Assembly (NCBI RefSeq): GCF_018100785.1
Contig: NZ_JAGJEC010000001.1
Coordinates: 1,054,001-1,118,000 of the forward strand
Direction: 5' to 3'
Source of the DNA: Maribacter sp. MMG018
Lineage (GTDB): Bacteria > Bacteroidota > Bacteroidia > Flavobacteriales > Flavobacteriaceae
DNA: 64,000 nucleotides
Shown here piece by piece: positions 26,928 to 35,176 of this stretch. Position 1 is the first letter of the stretch, and each line of letters opens with the position of its first letter. The notes beneath the pieces are model-generated. The model saw only the letters and a list, made by a program, of their open reading frames with translations, did no database searches and was not told the origin of the DNA. The translations under genes and the position numbers were made by a program.

Positions 26928-27295
26928 TAATTTTTTATTTTAAACGTAGCGTTCAATTTTAATGCCAAGGTTTCATCAAAACTTACCGTGTTTTTCACTT
27001 TGATGTCGCCATCATTTTCTGAAAGTGCTAAATGGAACTTTATTACTTCGTTTTTATGAGGATTGATAATGGCCATAAACTTTACATTCGAAGCCACGGA
27101 TAGCGCTAGGTTTTTATCCAATGATTTTTCGGTGAGCTCTTTTATGATTTGAATAATACAAACCCCTGGCATAACCGGGTGTCCGGGGAAGTGACCTTCG
27201 AAAATACTATGGTCTTTGTTTAATTTGATAATGGCCTCGACCTTTTGCTGTTCATGCTCATATTCCAATATTTCGTAAAGACCGTCGATTAACAT
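26927..27295 (-). CDS. FabZ-like 3-hydroxyacyl-ACP dehydratase (hot-dog fold)
   Basis: A 122-residue single hot-dog domain. It has the FabZ/FabA-type catalytic block HSIFEGHFPGHPVMPGVCIIQIIKE, with the active-site His in HFPG. The acidic partner residue, usually a Glu in the MPGVLIxE helix, is replaced by Gln here. It should dehydrate 3-hydroxyacyl-ACP during polyene or fatty-chain elongation. Of the three hot-dog genes in the cluster this one alone has the HFPG histidine. It abuts the downstream hypothetical gene and follows the lipoprotein gene by about 30 bases. Confidence 0.8.
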   Translation of the reverse strand: MLIDGLYEILEYEHEQQKVEAIIKLNKDHSIFEGHFPGHPVMPGVCIIQIIKELTEKSLDKNLALSVASNVKFMAIINPHKNEVIKFHLALSENDGDIKVKNTVSFDETLALKLNATFKIKN

Positions 27296-27328
27296 ATATG
27301 TTGTTTTGTATCCTCAAAAGGAAGCTGT

Positions 27329-27934
27329 TTAAATGGCAGTCAACCTAATTTGGAGTTTTATATTATTATGTGTGATTTGTATATAATCTACAATGTTATT
27401 ACTTATTTTCGAGAATTTAATAACTACTTTTTCTTTTTGATTTGCAATATGTGCAATTTGAGTTAAAGTATCCGATTCAAATAGGTAAAAATATTTTTTA
27501 GCTCTATTTTGGGTCTTTACCAAACTTTTATTCCCGTTTTTAAAGGTGTCTATCGAGGGTATGTGTTCTTTTATAAGACTTCGAAAATCCTTTTCTAAAA
27601 TATTCAGCAATAACTTACGGTCCATTTCTTTAAGAATACGGTTTACCTTAAAACCGTCGCCTTCAAAAGAAAAATCGAAAATAGTATTGCCAAATTCGGT
27701 AGTGAACACTACCCGGTGATTGTTCTCCGCTATTTTTTTAATTATTAGAATACCTCCAAATTGTTTGTCGAAAACAAGAATGCTGGCTTTATAGACATAA
27801 TCATGGTCTACATTTGAGAAATACGGATTGGTAACTTCAACAGATGTGGAGGTCGACTGGTCGTAACCCATTTTTTTTGGGTAGGGGGTACAACCAATAA
27901 GTATTACGAAAATACTACTGAGAAAAAACCGCAT
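27329..27934 (-). CDS. predicted lipoprotein in the pigment operon
   Basis: A 201-residue protein with a lipoprotein signal (MRFFLSSIFVILIGCTPYPKK; lipobox LIGC, Cys15). The mature part is beta-rich (YVYKASILVFDKQFGGILIIKK), with FTTEFGNTIFDFSFEG further on. It is similar in plan to the DUF3261-like lipoproteins of aryl polyene clusters, though I cannot confirm the family. It overlaps the LolA-like gene upstream by 20 bases, and the two probably carry a lipid product to the outer membrane. Confidence 0.75.
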   Translation of the reverse strand: MRFFLSSIFVILIGCTPYPKKMGYDQSTSTSVEVTNPYFSNVDHDYVYKASILVFDKQFGGILIIKKIAENNHRVVFTTEFGNTIFDFSFEGDGFKVNRILKEMDRKLLLNILEKDFRSLIKEHIPSIDTFKNGNKSLVKTQNRAKKYFYLFESDTLTQIAHIANQKEKVVIKFSKISNNIVDYIQITHNNIKLQIRLTAI

Positions 27935-28532
27935 CTGGTATTGCTTTGTTTTCTATCCTGTTATGAAAAATAATCAGGGTATAATCGTTGCTGGGTTCTA
28001 TCATTTTTACCCTGGTAACTTCGCCGGTTTTGGAGAAGGATATATGAAATGTCTTTATAAATTCAGAAAACTGTGTGTCTTTGGGGGTGAAATGTACAAT
28101 GCTGGAATCATCGGTCTTAAAATAATCGATTTCAAATTCGTCTGAAATAAACATATCTCCGTTAATACTGGCGGTAATTAACTGGTTTAATTGTTTAAAC
28201 AGTTTGTTGGAGCCAACATTCAGGTCGCTCTTGTTTCCATTGTCGTTTATGTAGAGCTTTTCGTTCTTAAAAAGTATCGAATATGAGAAGGGGGCGGAGT
28301 ATTGCCAAAGTACCTTGTCCGGTGCCTGAAAAGCAAGTTTGCCGTTAGATTCGATATCGTTGGAAAGAAAATCTAAATGTTTGTACTGTGTAAAATCGCT
28401 CAGAATGGTTTTGGTGACGGCGGCCTTTTCTTTGACCATGGTGCGTAGAACCTGCGCTTCGGCAGATGTCATCTTGGTTTGTGCCGTAACCGCTTCTATG
28501 AACAAGAGTGTTATTACCAAAAATTTATTCAT
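27915..28532 (-). CDS. LolA-like outer-membrane lipoprotein carrier
   Basis: A 205-residue exported protein (signal MNKFLVITLLFIEAVTAQ). It has the LolA pattern ILSDFTQYKHLDFLSNDIESNGKLAF followed by APDKVLWQYSAPFSYSI and a late helical lid, typical of the open hydrophobic half-barrel that carries lipids across the periplasm. LolA-like proteins are regular members of aryl polyene and flexirubin clusters. Its start overlaps the deacetylase gene by 8 bases. Confidence 0.85.
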   Translation of the reverse strand: MNKFLVITLLFIEAVTAQTKMTSAEAQVLRTMVKEKAAVTKTILSDFTQYKHLDFLSNDIESNGKLAFQAPDKVLWQYSAPFSYSILFKNEKLYINDNGNKSDLNVGSNKLFKQLNQLITASINGDMFISDEFEIDYFKTDDSSIVHFTPKDTQFSEFIKTFHISFSKTGEVTRVKMIEPSNDYTLIIFHNRIENKAIPDAVFSQ

Positions 28533-29301
28533 AAGCTTTGATCTGTAGTATTTGGTCTACTGTAACCGATTCTAGTTTTTTCTCATCCAAAAATAACAAT
28601 AACCGTTCCAAAACACGCACACTTTTTTCACTGGTATCATGTAATAGAACAATGTCGCCTTTTGAAATTTTAGAAGTAATTCTCTTAAGAACCATATTTT
28701 CGTTTCTCGGGGTAGTATCCAAAGAACGTACGTTCCAGCCTATAGAGGTTAGGTTCAATTTTTTTACACTCTTTTCTATACTGGGGTTGGTTACTCCAAA
28801 GGCAGGTCGATACAATTTCATTTGTAGGCCACTGATATTTTTTACCAAATCTATGGTCTTGAGAAGCTCTTTACTTACTTCTTCCTCGTTAAAAAAGCCA
28901 AAAGACCTTACGTGTGTATAGGTGTGGTTTCCAACGGTGTGCCCGCCGTCTATGATTGCCTTGAAAAGATCTGGGTTCTTCTGCACTTGTTTTCCGACAC
29001 AAAAAAAGGTGGCCTTGGCATTGTGTTTTTTTAAAAGCTCTAATACTTGGGGCGTATATTCTGGATGTGGGCCATCATCAAAGGTTATGGCAACAAGGTT
29101 GTCTTTAATACTTTTATTGCTGTGTAGGGATTTGTAGTGATAGTTCCATCGTATAAAAAAAGAACCGCATGCGGTAATCAAGAACCAAGATAGAAAAACG
29201 AGTAGGTATACTGTTAACGGAATAACGGTAAAAAAAGAAAGACCCAGCAACATTACCGTTAGAATGATGAAAACAGTATTTACGGTCTTACGCCTTAGCA
29301 T
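28525..29301 (-). CDS. polysaccharide deacetylase (NodB) family protein
   Basis: A 258-residue protein with two N-terminal membrane helices (about residues 9-50), then a NodB domain. Motifs are TFDDGPHPEYTP (catalytic Asp and metal Asp), GNHTYTHVRS (metal His-x3-His), LYRPAFGVTNP and IVLLHDTSEKS. All catalytic residues appear present. The family removes N- or O-acyl groups from sugars, but there are no polysaccharide genes nearby, so a different ester or acetyl substrate is possible. Its end overlaps the LolA-like gene and its start overlaps the chain-length-factor gene. Confidence 0.85.
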   Translation of the reverse strand: MLRRKTVNTVFIILTVMLLGLSFFTVIPLTVYLLVFLSWFLITACGSFFIRWNYHYKSLHSNKSIKDNLVAITFDDGPHPEYTPQVLELLKKHNAKATFFCVGKQVQKNPDLFKAIIDGGHTVGNHTYTHVRSFGFFNEEEVSKELLKTIDLVKNISGLQMKLYRPAFGVTNPSIEKSVKKLNLTSIGWNVRSLDTTPRNENMVLKRITSKISKGDIVLLHDTSEKSVRVLERLLLFLDEKKLESVTVDQILQIKAYE

Positions 29302-30362
29302 TTTTCCAACAATACCAGGCTATGGTTTCGTCCTCGGTATTGGTTATATAACAATAACCTTTTAGGCTCGGTTATGTTTTTGTCGTTAAGCTTCACTATT
29401 TTCGGTACCTCACCTGTTTTGAATATTTTATTGGCCAACCAGAACCCAAAACCGGTTGCGGTATCATATTCGCCCGAAAGATGTTTAAAAACAAGTTGAG
29501 GTGTGTTGTCAAAAATCGAAGAGCAGAGATTGGTGTAAAAATGATCATACTCAACATCACCATTGTTGCCTAAAATTACTCCGTCCAGGTCTTGTACAGA
29601 AAGTTCGTTGTCTTTTAGAAAACCGGTAATTACATCTGCGATTTTATCTTTTTCCAATGTGTTGTATATACCAATGGATGTTAATTTGGAATAAGTAGAT
29701 TTCCCTTTTTTGTTGGAAAGCACAAAAAAATGAGATCCTTCACCGATTACGGCCCCTTTGGTGTTCGAAGAAAGTACTTCTTCCATGGTCACGGGTTTGT
29801 CTTTTACATGACCTATGAACCTATGTGTGTCCACATGGTGGTCTACCATCTCATCTACACCACCCACTAAAATATGGGTAGCTTCATTTGCCTGTAGCTG
29901 TAATTTTGCATCCCATAGGCTAGACTCAAAGGAAATAGAGGCATTAACGTATGTAAAATTATGACCTTTACAACCCATATCGAGTGCTATGGATCCTGCA
30001 ACGGTGTTATGTGACGATTGTATAAATCGGGTAGGGGTCAAATATTGTTCATCGTTTTTGATGATGTCGCTTACGAATTTTTCAGAATCCCCAAGGCATC
30101 CCAATCCTGTACCGACAATAATGGCATCTACATTTTGCAACCCTGCCTCTTTCATTGCGTTTTTAGAGCTTACTGCGCTCATTTTAATGCCCTTGGCCAT
30201 TCTGCGGGCAGCAGCGGGCGGAATGTACTCTTTGTAATTAGGGTCCACAACCTTTAAGGTGGTGTCGTTATACGTAACGATATCCTCTAAAAACTGCGTG
30301 CTGTCAAATGTTTTTTGAACAGATACAGAACCTATACTATTTATGTAAACTTCCTTTTTCAT
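29295..30362 (-). CDS. ketosynthase-like chain-length factor (CLF), catalytically dead
   Basis: About 355 residues of thiolase fold. The normal KS cysteine is missing: the matching segment reads FTYVNASISFESSLWD. The NAHGT block is replaced by VILGNNGDVEYD, and the second His block by KHLSGEYDTATG. This matches chain-length factors such as ApeC that pair with an active KS. I chose ATG at 30362, which overlaps the KS stop as ATGA; a longer start at 30392 is unlikely. The overlap would give equal amounts of the two subunits. It should set the polyene chain length. Confidence 0.85.
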   Translation of the reverse strand: MKKEVYINSIGSVSVQKTFDSTQFLEDIVTYNDTTLKVVDPNYKEYIPPAAARRMAKGIKMSAVSSKNAMKEAGLQNVDAIIVGTGLGCLGDSEKFVSDIIKNDEQYLTPTRFIQSSHNTVAGSIALDMGCKGHNFTYVNASISFESSLWDAKLQLQANEATHILVGGVDEMVDHHVDTHRFIGHVKDKPVTMEEVLSSNTKGAVIGEGSHFFVLSNKKGKSTYSKLTSIGIYNTLEKDKIADVITGFLKDNELSVQDLDGVILGNNGDVEYDHFYTNLCSSIFDNTPQLVFKHLSGEYDTATGFGFWLANKIFKTGEVPKIVKLNDKNITEPKRLLLYNQYRGRNHSLVLLEKC

Positions 30363-31558
30363 GCCTCTTTGGTAAAAATAAGAGTAGAACAATTACCTCC
30401 AAAACCAAAAGAATTAGAAAGTACCGTATTAATTTCTTTATGCTTTAATGCCGTCTCTGGAACAAGATCGAACTCGCTCATAGGAGTTTTAAAACCAATG
30501 TTAGGGTATATTATATTGTTTTGAATTGCCAAAACGGAATAGATGGCCTCTACACTACCGGCTGCGGCCAAGGTGTGCCCTGTAAAAGCTTTGGTAGAAC
30601 TAAATTCAGGAACGTTGTTGTCGAAAATTCGTAAAAGTGATCTTCCTTCTGAAAGGTCGTTGTTCGGGGTTGCCGTCCCATGGGCATTAATATAATCTAT
30701 ATCTGAAGGTTTTAATCCTGCTACTTTAAAAGCTTTCTCCATAGCTAAAACGGCACCGTCGCCATTTTCGGAAGAGGCTGTTTGGTGAAATGCATCGTTC
30801 GCATTGCCATACCCTTTTACATAAGCCAGCACTTTCTTGTTCTCTCTAGAGACGATCTCGTCCGACTCCAATACCAAAAAGGCTGCCGCTTCTCCTAAAT
30901 TCAACCCTTTTCTATGTTCGTCAAAAGGAGTGTTGTAGGTATCGGAAAGTATCATAAGGGTTTTAAAGCCGTTTATGGTAAATTTAGATAAACAATCAGA
31001 TCCCCCTACGATAACACGGTCCAGTTCACCGGCTTTTATCATTCTTGCCCCTAACATAATTGCGTTGGCAGATGAGGAGCAAGCTGTGCTTATGGTGGTT
31101 ACAAAACTTTCTGCAAGTCCAATGGCATCCGCTATTTTTTGGGTGGAGTCACCGGCATGCAAGCCGTTGATATGGTTCCAGTGCTCATCACTTTCATAAT
31201 AGTCATAGAAGTATTGCTCCGCCTTGTCCATACCTCCGACAGTGGTGCCCGATATAAGACCGGTTCTACAATCTTTAATGTTGTCAATACCAGCTTGGGA
31301 AATAGCTTCTTTGGCCGCAATGATGCCCAAGAGGGGTGTTCTTGAATAAGAATTGGGAGCTAGGCCCAACTGTTTTTCGAGCATATCGTTGGTTTGGGAA
31401 ATTTCCCCTACCATAATATCGTTCTTATGAACCGTGTTTATTTGGGTAATACGTGAAATACCCGTTTTATTGGATGTTAAAGAAGTTAAATTTTCTTCTA
31501 CATTGTTTCCAATGGAAGAAATTAACCCCATCCCGGTAATAGCAATTCCTCGGTTCAT
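30359..31558 (-). CDS. beta-ketoacyl-ACP synthase (KS partner of the CLF)
   Basis: A 399-residue ketosynthase with a full catalytic set: Cys160 in TISTACSSSANAI, His in NAHGTATPNND and His in FTGHTLAAAGS. It is of the type II KS-alpha kind, comparable to ApeO. Together with the overlapping CLF it should elongate the aryl-primed polyene on an ACP. A pair of strong hairpins lies between its start and the ACP gene upstream. Confidence 0.9.
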   Translation of the reverse strand: MNRGIAITGMGLISSIGNNVEENLTSLTSNKTGISRITQINTVHKNDIMVGEISQTNDMLEKQLGLAPNSYSRTPLLGIIAAKEAISQAGIDNIKDCRTGLISGTTVGGMDKAEQYFYDYYESDEHWNHINGLHAGDSTQKIADAIGLAESFVTTISTACSSSANAIMLGARMIKAGELDRVIVGGSDCLSKFTINGFKTLMILSDTYNTPFDEHRKGLNLGEAAAFLVLESDEIVSRENKKVLAYVKGYGNANDAFHQTASSENGDGAVLAMEKAFKVAGLKPSDIDYINAHGTATPNNDLSEGRSLLRIFDNNVPEFSSTKAFTGHTLAAAGSVEAIYSVLAIQNNIIYPNIGFKTPMSEFDLVPETALKHKEINTVLSNSFGFGGNCSTLIFTKEA

Positions 31559-31562
31559 TGAA

Positions 31563-31603
31563 AGTAATTAAAATTACTGCTGATCGCATTTAAATGCGAT
31601 CAG
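31563..31603 (-). promoter_or_regulatory. tandem intercistronic hairpins between ACP and KS genes
   Basis: A perfect 24-base palindrome (arms CTGATCGCATTT and its complement, 31580-31603) is followed on the minus strand by a second stem (arms AGTAATT and AATTACT around TT, 31563-31578). They sit in the 58-base gap after the ACP stop. No T-run follows at once, so partial termination or protection of the ACP message is more likely than full termination. Confidence 0.6.
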
Positions 31604-31616
31604 ATATATGGTATCC

Positions 31617-31871
31617 TTATGCTTTGTTGGCAGAAATGTAAGCGGCCATGGTATCTATTGACTCAAAAATTTTTCTTCCCTCTTTAGGGTCGGCCAATTT
31701 TATGCCGTAATCCTTATCGAGCATTACGATAAGTTCTAAGGCATCGATAGAGTCTAGCCCTAGGCCGTCGCCGAAAAGTGGATCATTGTCCGCAATTTCA
31801 TCAACGGATACATCCTCTAAGTTTAATTGCTCTATGATCTTTTCTTTTAATTCTAATTTCAAGTTACTCAT
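31617..31871 (-). CDS. acyl carrier protein 1
   Basis: An 84-residue acidic helical carrier protein. The phosphopantetheine serine is Ser41 in GLGLDSIDALELI. It should carry the growing chain during polyene assembly, given its position between the half-ketosynthase and KS/CLF genes. No phosphopantetheinyl transferase gene is seen in the window, so activation must rely on an enzyme coded elsewhere. The gene begins six bases after the upstream half-KS gene ends. Confidence 0.92.
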   Translation of the reverse strand: MSNLKLELKEKIIEQLNLEDVSVDEIADNDPLFGDGLGLDSIDALELIVMLDKDYGIKLADPKEGRKIFESIDTMAAYISANKA

Positions 31872-31877
31872 TGGTCT

Positions 31878-32474
31878 CTAGTATAATCGATTTATTTCGG
31901 CTTCGGAGTGCACAAAAGTACCCTTCTTTGCCACAACATACAAAAATGCATTATATTTTCCATTATCCACATCTACCCAGCCACATAATGCTTTTTCCGC
32001 TTTATTGCTATCCAATAACTCGTTAGCATAGGTGCTTAAGGTTTCAGGTGCAAACTCGTCCGTTACAAAAAAGCAATTCTCCGAGTACAATTTATGTTTT
32101 ATACTTATTTCTCCCATACATATATTAGGTAGGGTGTATACGAATACCGCCGGACTTGGGTAGTACTGCTCGGCATTCTTAATGGATTCTTGGTACGTGC
32201 GATCCGTATCCAAGCTAGAAGCTTTGTTAGATAGAATAAGGGCTATGTTTTTTTCTTTTTCGTTTTCCAACAATACATGTGCCGCCAAGAACCCAAGTTT
32301 GCTGAGGTTGTCCATTTTAAAAAATTTGGGGTAATCTACGATCAATTTTTTGTAGGCCGCTTTCATGACCAATTTAAAATCGGTTTCCGATGTTTTAAAA
32401 ACAGTTTTTCCGTTTACGGACACTTCCCCATCTTTTACATGGCAATAATTTTGTATGTAGAAATTGTTTTTCAA
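31878..32474 (-). CDS. half-length ketosynthase-like protein, no active cysteine
   Basis: A 198-residue protein that looks like only the N-terminal half of a thiolase-fold ketosynthase. The segment IALILSNKASSLDTDRTYQ and the later YPSPAVFVYTLPNICMGEI, followed by IKHKLYSENCFFV, match the strand-helix pattern before the KS cysteine loop. The catalytic Cys and both His blocks are absent, and the protein ends there with a proper stop. It may act as a scaffold or as a partner of another ketosynthase. I know of such genes next to flexirubin KS genes but not of a defined function. Confidence 0.7.
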   Translation of the reverse strand: MKNNFYIQNYCHVKDGEVSVNGKTVFKTSETDFKLVMKAAYKKLIVDYPKFFKMDNLSKLGFLAAHVLLENEKEKNIALILSNKASSLDTDRTYQESIKNAEQYYPSPAVFVYTLPNICMGEISIKHKLYSENCFFVTDEFAPETLSTYANELLDSNKAEKALCGWVDVDNGKYNAFLYVVAKKGTFVHSEAEINRLY

Positions 32475-32479
32475 AAATT

Positions 32480-33541
32480 CTATTTCCTTTTACAGACGAA
32501 CAAGGTATGGAATTCCCCTAAATTAATATCTTCTTTAACACGCAATCCTGCTTCATCGGCTAGTTCAATAAGCTCGGTGGCCTTGTACATTTTACTGTTG
32601 CCATTGGCAAGTGCCGTAAAATATAAAGAGGTTGCTTCCAAGGTGAATTTTGCGTTGTCGAATTTTTGACGGTCCGTATATGTTTCTATGATGATGAGCT
32701 CGGTTTCTGGATCCATTGCCTTTACGGCCGTCTTCAGTATTTTTAAAATTTCCTCTTTTGAAAAACAATCTAAAAATTGGCTCATCCAAATCGTATCGGC
32801 ACCATTTGGTATACTGGGGTTTTCTGACAGCCAATCTATTTCAGTGCCACTGACCCTATCGCCAAAACCGGCATCTGAGGTGTTTTTTAAAGCTTTTTTT
32901 AATTGGCCGGGTAAATCAAAAATGCGCACGTTTATATCATCATCGTAAGAACAGCATTGAATGGCGAACTTACCTGTGTTGCCGCCAATATCGAATAGGT
33001 GCTTTGGTTTGTGTTTAAAAACGATTTTTAGGGCCTCGTCGAAAATACCATCAGAATAAAAATGGTCAAAATCGAACCACGATTTCTGAATTTTGGGGTT
33101 TAATTGTGAAAGTCCCTCGTAGATGGTTTTCCAATTGCCCAATTCTTTTAAGCCTGCCGGTTTTTGTTCTTTTATGGCTTCTTGTAAATGAAATAACCCT
33201 TGGTAACAGACATCTTGGGTAAAATTCAGGTTTACCTCGGTCATGGGATTATAGCTCAAGAAGTACCCAATTTTACTAAGTTCGTATTTTCCATTATCGT
33301 CTACATAAACAATATCGGCACTTTCGGCGATTTCTAAAAGTACACTAAGGCCATATTCACTAATGGAAAGGGCTTGTGAGATTTCTTTGAGCGTAACGCC
33401 ACCTTTGGCATTGTTCGCAAAGATATAATCGAAGATACCAAGGTTTTTTAGGGAAACTGTTGTTTGAAAAACAAAAGGGGCAAAAGCTATCTTTTGTGCC
33501 TCTTGTAGTGCATCAATAGCTTTGATGTTCTTTTTTGACAT
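32480..33541 (-). CDS. SAM-dependent methyltransferase
   Basis: A 353-residue class I methyltransferase of the hydroxyneurosporene/O-methyltransferase kind. The N-terminal half is a winged-helix dimerisation domain (GVTLKEISQALSISEYGLSVLLEI). The SAM motif is HLFDIGGNTGKFA (residues 181-193), followed by the acidic IFDLPGQ. Flexirubins carry methyl groups on the aryl ring, so ring methylation is a fitting role but remains an inference. A C- or O-methyl assignment cannot be read from the sequence. Confidence 0.82.
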   Translation of the reverse strand: MSKKNIKAIDALQEAQKIAFAPFVFQTTVSLKNLGIFDYIFANNAKGGVTLKEISQALSISEYGLSVLLEIAESADIVYVDDNGKYELSKIGYFLSYNPMTEVNLNFTQDVCYQGLFHLQEAIKEQKPAGLKELGNWKTIYEGLSQLNPKIQKSWFDFDHFYSDGIFDEALKIVFKHKPKHLFDIGGNTGKFAIQCCSYDDDINVRIFDLPGQLKKALKNTSDAGFGDRVSGTEIDWLSENPSIPNGADTIWMSQFLDCFSKEEILKILKTAVKAMDPETELIIIETYTDRQKFDNAKFTLEATSLYFTALANGNSKMYKATELIELADEAGLRVKEDINLGEFHTLFVCKRK

Positions 33542-33603
33542 TACGTTCTTTCACAAAATTAAAATGGCGAATTTAATACTATCCCATTTATTTTCAACTA
33601 TTC

Positions 33604-34746
33604 TTAGGCTTTTTGAAAAATGACGGCGGTATTTGAACCTCCAAAACCGGAAGCCGTTTTTAAAAAAGTGTTTATGTTTTTTGGAGTGGTCTCTTTAATT
33701 ATGTTCAACGGTTGAGAAACCCCCAGTTCTTTAAAACCCAAAGATGCGAATAAGGTATTTTGATGTAGTGAATGCATCCCGATGATGGTTTCCAATAGGC
33801 CGGAAGCTCCTAATGTGTGTCCAAAATATCCTTTTAAACTGTTCAACGGTGTATTTGATAAGTTTGCTCTTCCAAAGGCAATAGATTCCATTTCATCATT
33901 GTACATGGTAGCCGTACCATGGGCCGAAACGTAATCGATATCGGTGGCTTGCAGTCCCGATTGTTGTATGGCGGCCTCTACACTTCTTAAAAGTCCCTCG
34001 CCTGTACGTGATGGACCCGAAATGTGATTGGCATCGTTACAAGAGCCCTCGCCCAGCACTATTACCGACTCATCGGTTGTTTTAGATGCGTTATTGGTTA
34101 CTAATACACTGCTTGCTACTTCACCTATGTTTATTCCGGTCCTGGTCTTGCAATAGGGCCTACACGGGTCTGTGCTCAGGGCCTGAAAGGCATTAAAGCC
34201 CGAGAGTATAAATTGTGTTACCAAATCGCCTGCAACAATAAATACATCATCGTACAAACCTTGTTTGATGAAGCGTTTGGCCGCTGCAATGGCCAGTACA
34301 CCAGAAACACAGGCGTTAGAGATGATGATAGGCTTGTTTTCGAAACCGAAGAATTGCTGTATTTTTTCTCCAAGAGCGGGTAAATATGCCCTGCTTTCCG
34401 GATATGGGCTTTCGTTTTCCAGCACATCGATATTGCCCTTGGTGGTTGAAATGATAAGCCCGGTTCTTTTTGTCAATTTTATACCGGCCTTCTTTAGGCT
34501 ATCGGACAAGGAGACCAACATCATTTTCTCTAAACGTGTATGCTCTTCGTTCGGTGACAATGCCTTGTAATGTTCCTGCAGTTCTTTTTGATGTACCCTT
34601 GATGAACAAAAAGGAGTGTCAAGAATCTTTTTATCCTCATAAATAGAAAGTCCGGTAACTTGGTTACGTATACTTTCTATCGCAGAAATACTGTCAAAAC
34701 CAAAGGAAGAAACAATGTTGTTATGTGATAAATAAACTTTACTCAT
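33604..34746 (-). CDS. beta-ketoacyl-ACP synthase
   Basis: A 380-residue ketosynthase with a complete set: Cys in IISNACVSGVLAIA, His in SAHGTATMYND and His in YFGHTLGASG. It is somewhat short in the N-terminal part compared with FabF. It is one of three active KS-type (non-DarB) enzymes in the cluster, so a special elongation or priming role, such as ApeR-like initiation, is possible. A 62-base gap separates it from the methyltransferase gene; its start overlaps the thioesterase stop by eight bases. Confidence 0.87.
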   Translation of the reverse strand: MSKVYLSHNNIVSSFGFDSISAIESIRNQVTGLSIYEDKKILDTPFCSSRVHQKELQEHYKALSPNEEHTRLEKMMLVSLSDSLKKAGIKLTKRTGLIISTTKGNIDVLENESPYPESRAYLPALGEKIQQFFGFENKPIIISNACVSGVLAIAAAKRFIKQGLYDDVFIVAGDLVTQFILSGFNAFQALSTDPCRPYCKTRTGINIGEVASSVLVTNNASKTTDESVIVLGEGSCNDANHISGPSRTGEGLLRSVEAAIQQSGLQATDIDYVSAHGTATMYNDEMESIAFGRANLSNTPLNSLKGYFGHTLGASGLLETIIGMHSLHQNTLFASLGFKELGVSQPLNIIKETTPKNINTFLKTASGFGGSNTAVIFQKA

Positions 34747-35176
34747 TAATTAAACCTACTTTTTTCTTCCAGTTTAAAAAGAACTCTGGAATAACCAAGG
34801 ATAGTTCTCCTTCTAATTCTACAAATACCTGAACCGTTTCCCCGACGCATACGACCTCGCCATCAGGGTTGTATATTTCATATTTAAATATCATTTTGGC
34901 GGCGGGGGAGTCTATATAGGTCGTCTTTATTTCTGCCACATCGCCATATCGTAACGGAAGCTTATGTTCGCAAGTGGATTTTACGATCGGTGTAGAAAAA
35001 TTATGTGCTTTTTGGTCTAGATATGAAATTCCATGGTGCCGCCCAAAGGCTTCCCTTCCGTCTTCAAAATACTGAATATAATTACCGTGCCATACAATGC
35101 CAAGAGGGTCTGTTTCGGTAAAACGAACCCGTATCTTACTGGTATGGCTAATTTCTTTTTTGTTGCTAGACTGCAT
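34739..35176 (-). CDS. 4HBT-type acyl-ACP/CoA thioesterase
   Basis: A 145-residue hot-dog thioesterase. The catalytic Asp is in the block FTETDPLGIVWHGNYIQYFEDGREAF, typical of 4-hydroxybenzoyl-CoA/YbgC thioesterases. It could release the polyene chain or edit stalled intermediates. It sits between the ABC permease and KS genes and overlaps both (11 and 8 bases). Confidence 0.88.
   Translation of the reverse strand: MQSSNKKEISHTSKIRVRFTETDPLGIVWHGNYIQYFEDGREAFGRHHGISYLDQKAHNFSTPIVKSTCEHKLPLRYGDVAEIKTTYIDSPAAKMIFKYEIYNPDGEVVCVGETVQVFVELEGELSLVIPEFFLNWKKKVGLINE

Noticed and set aside
31563-31603. CRISPR or transposon end
   Set aside because: The palindromes are not repeated with spacers and no transposase or target duplication is nearby.
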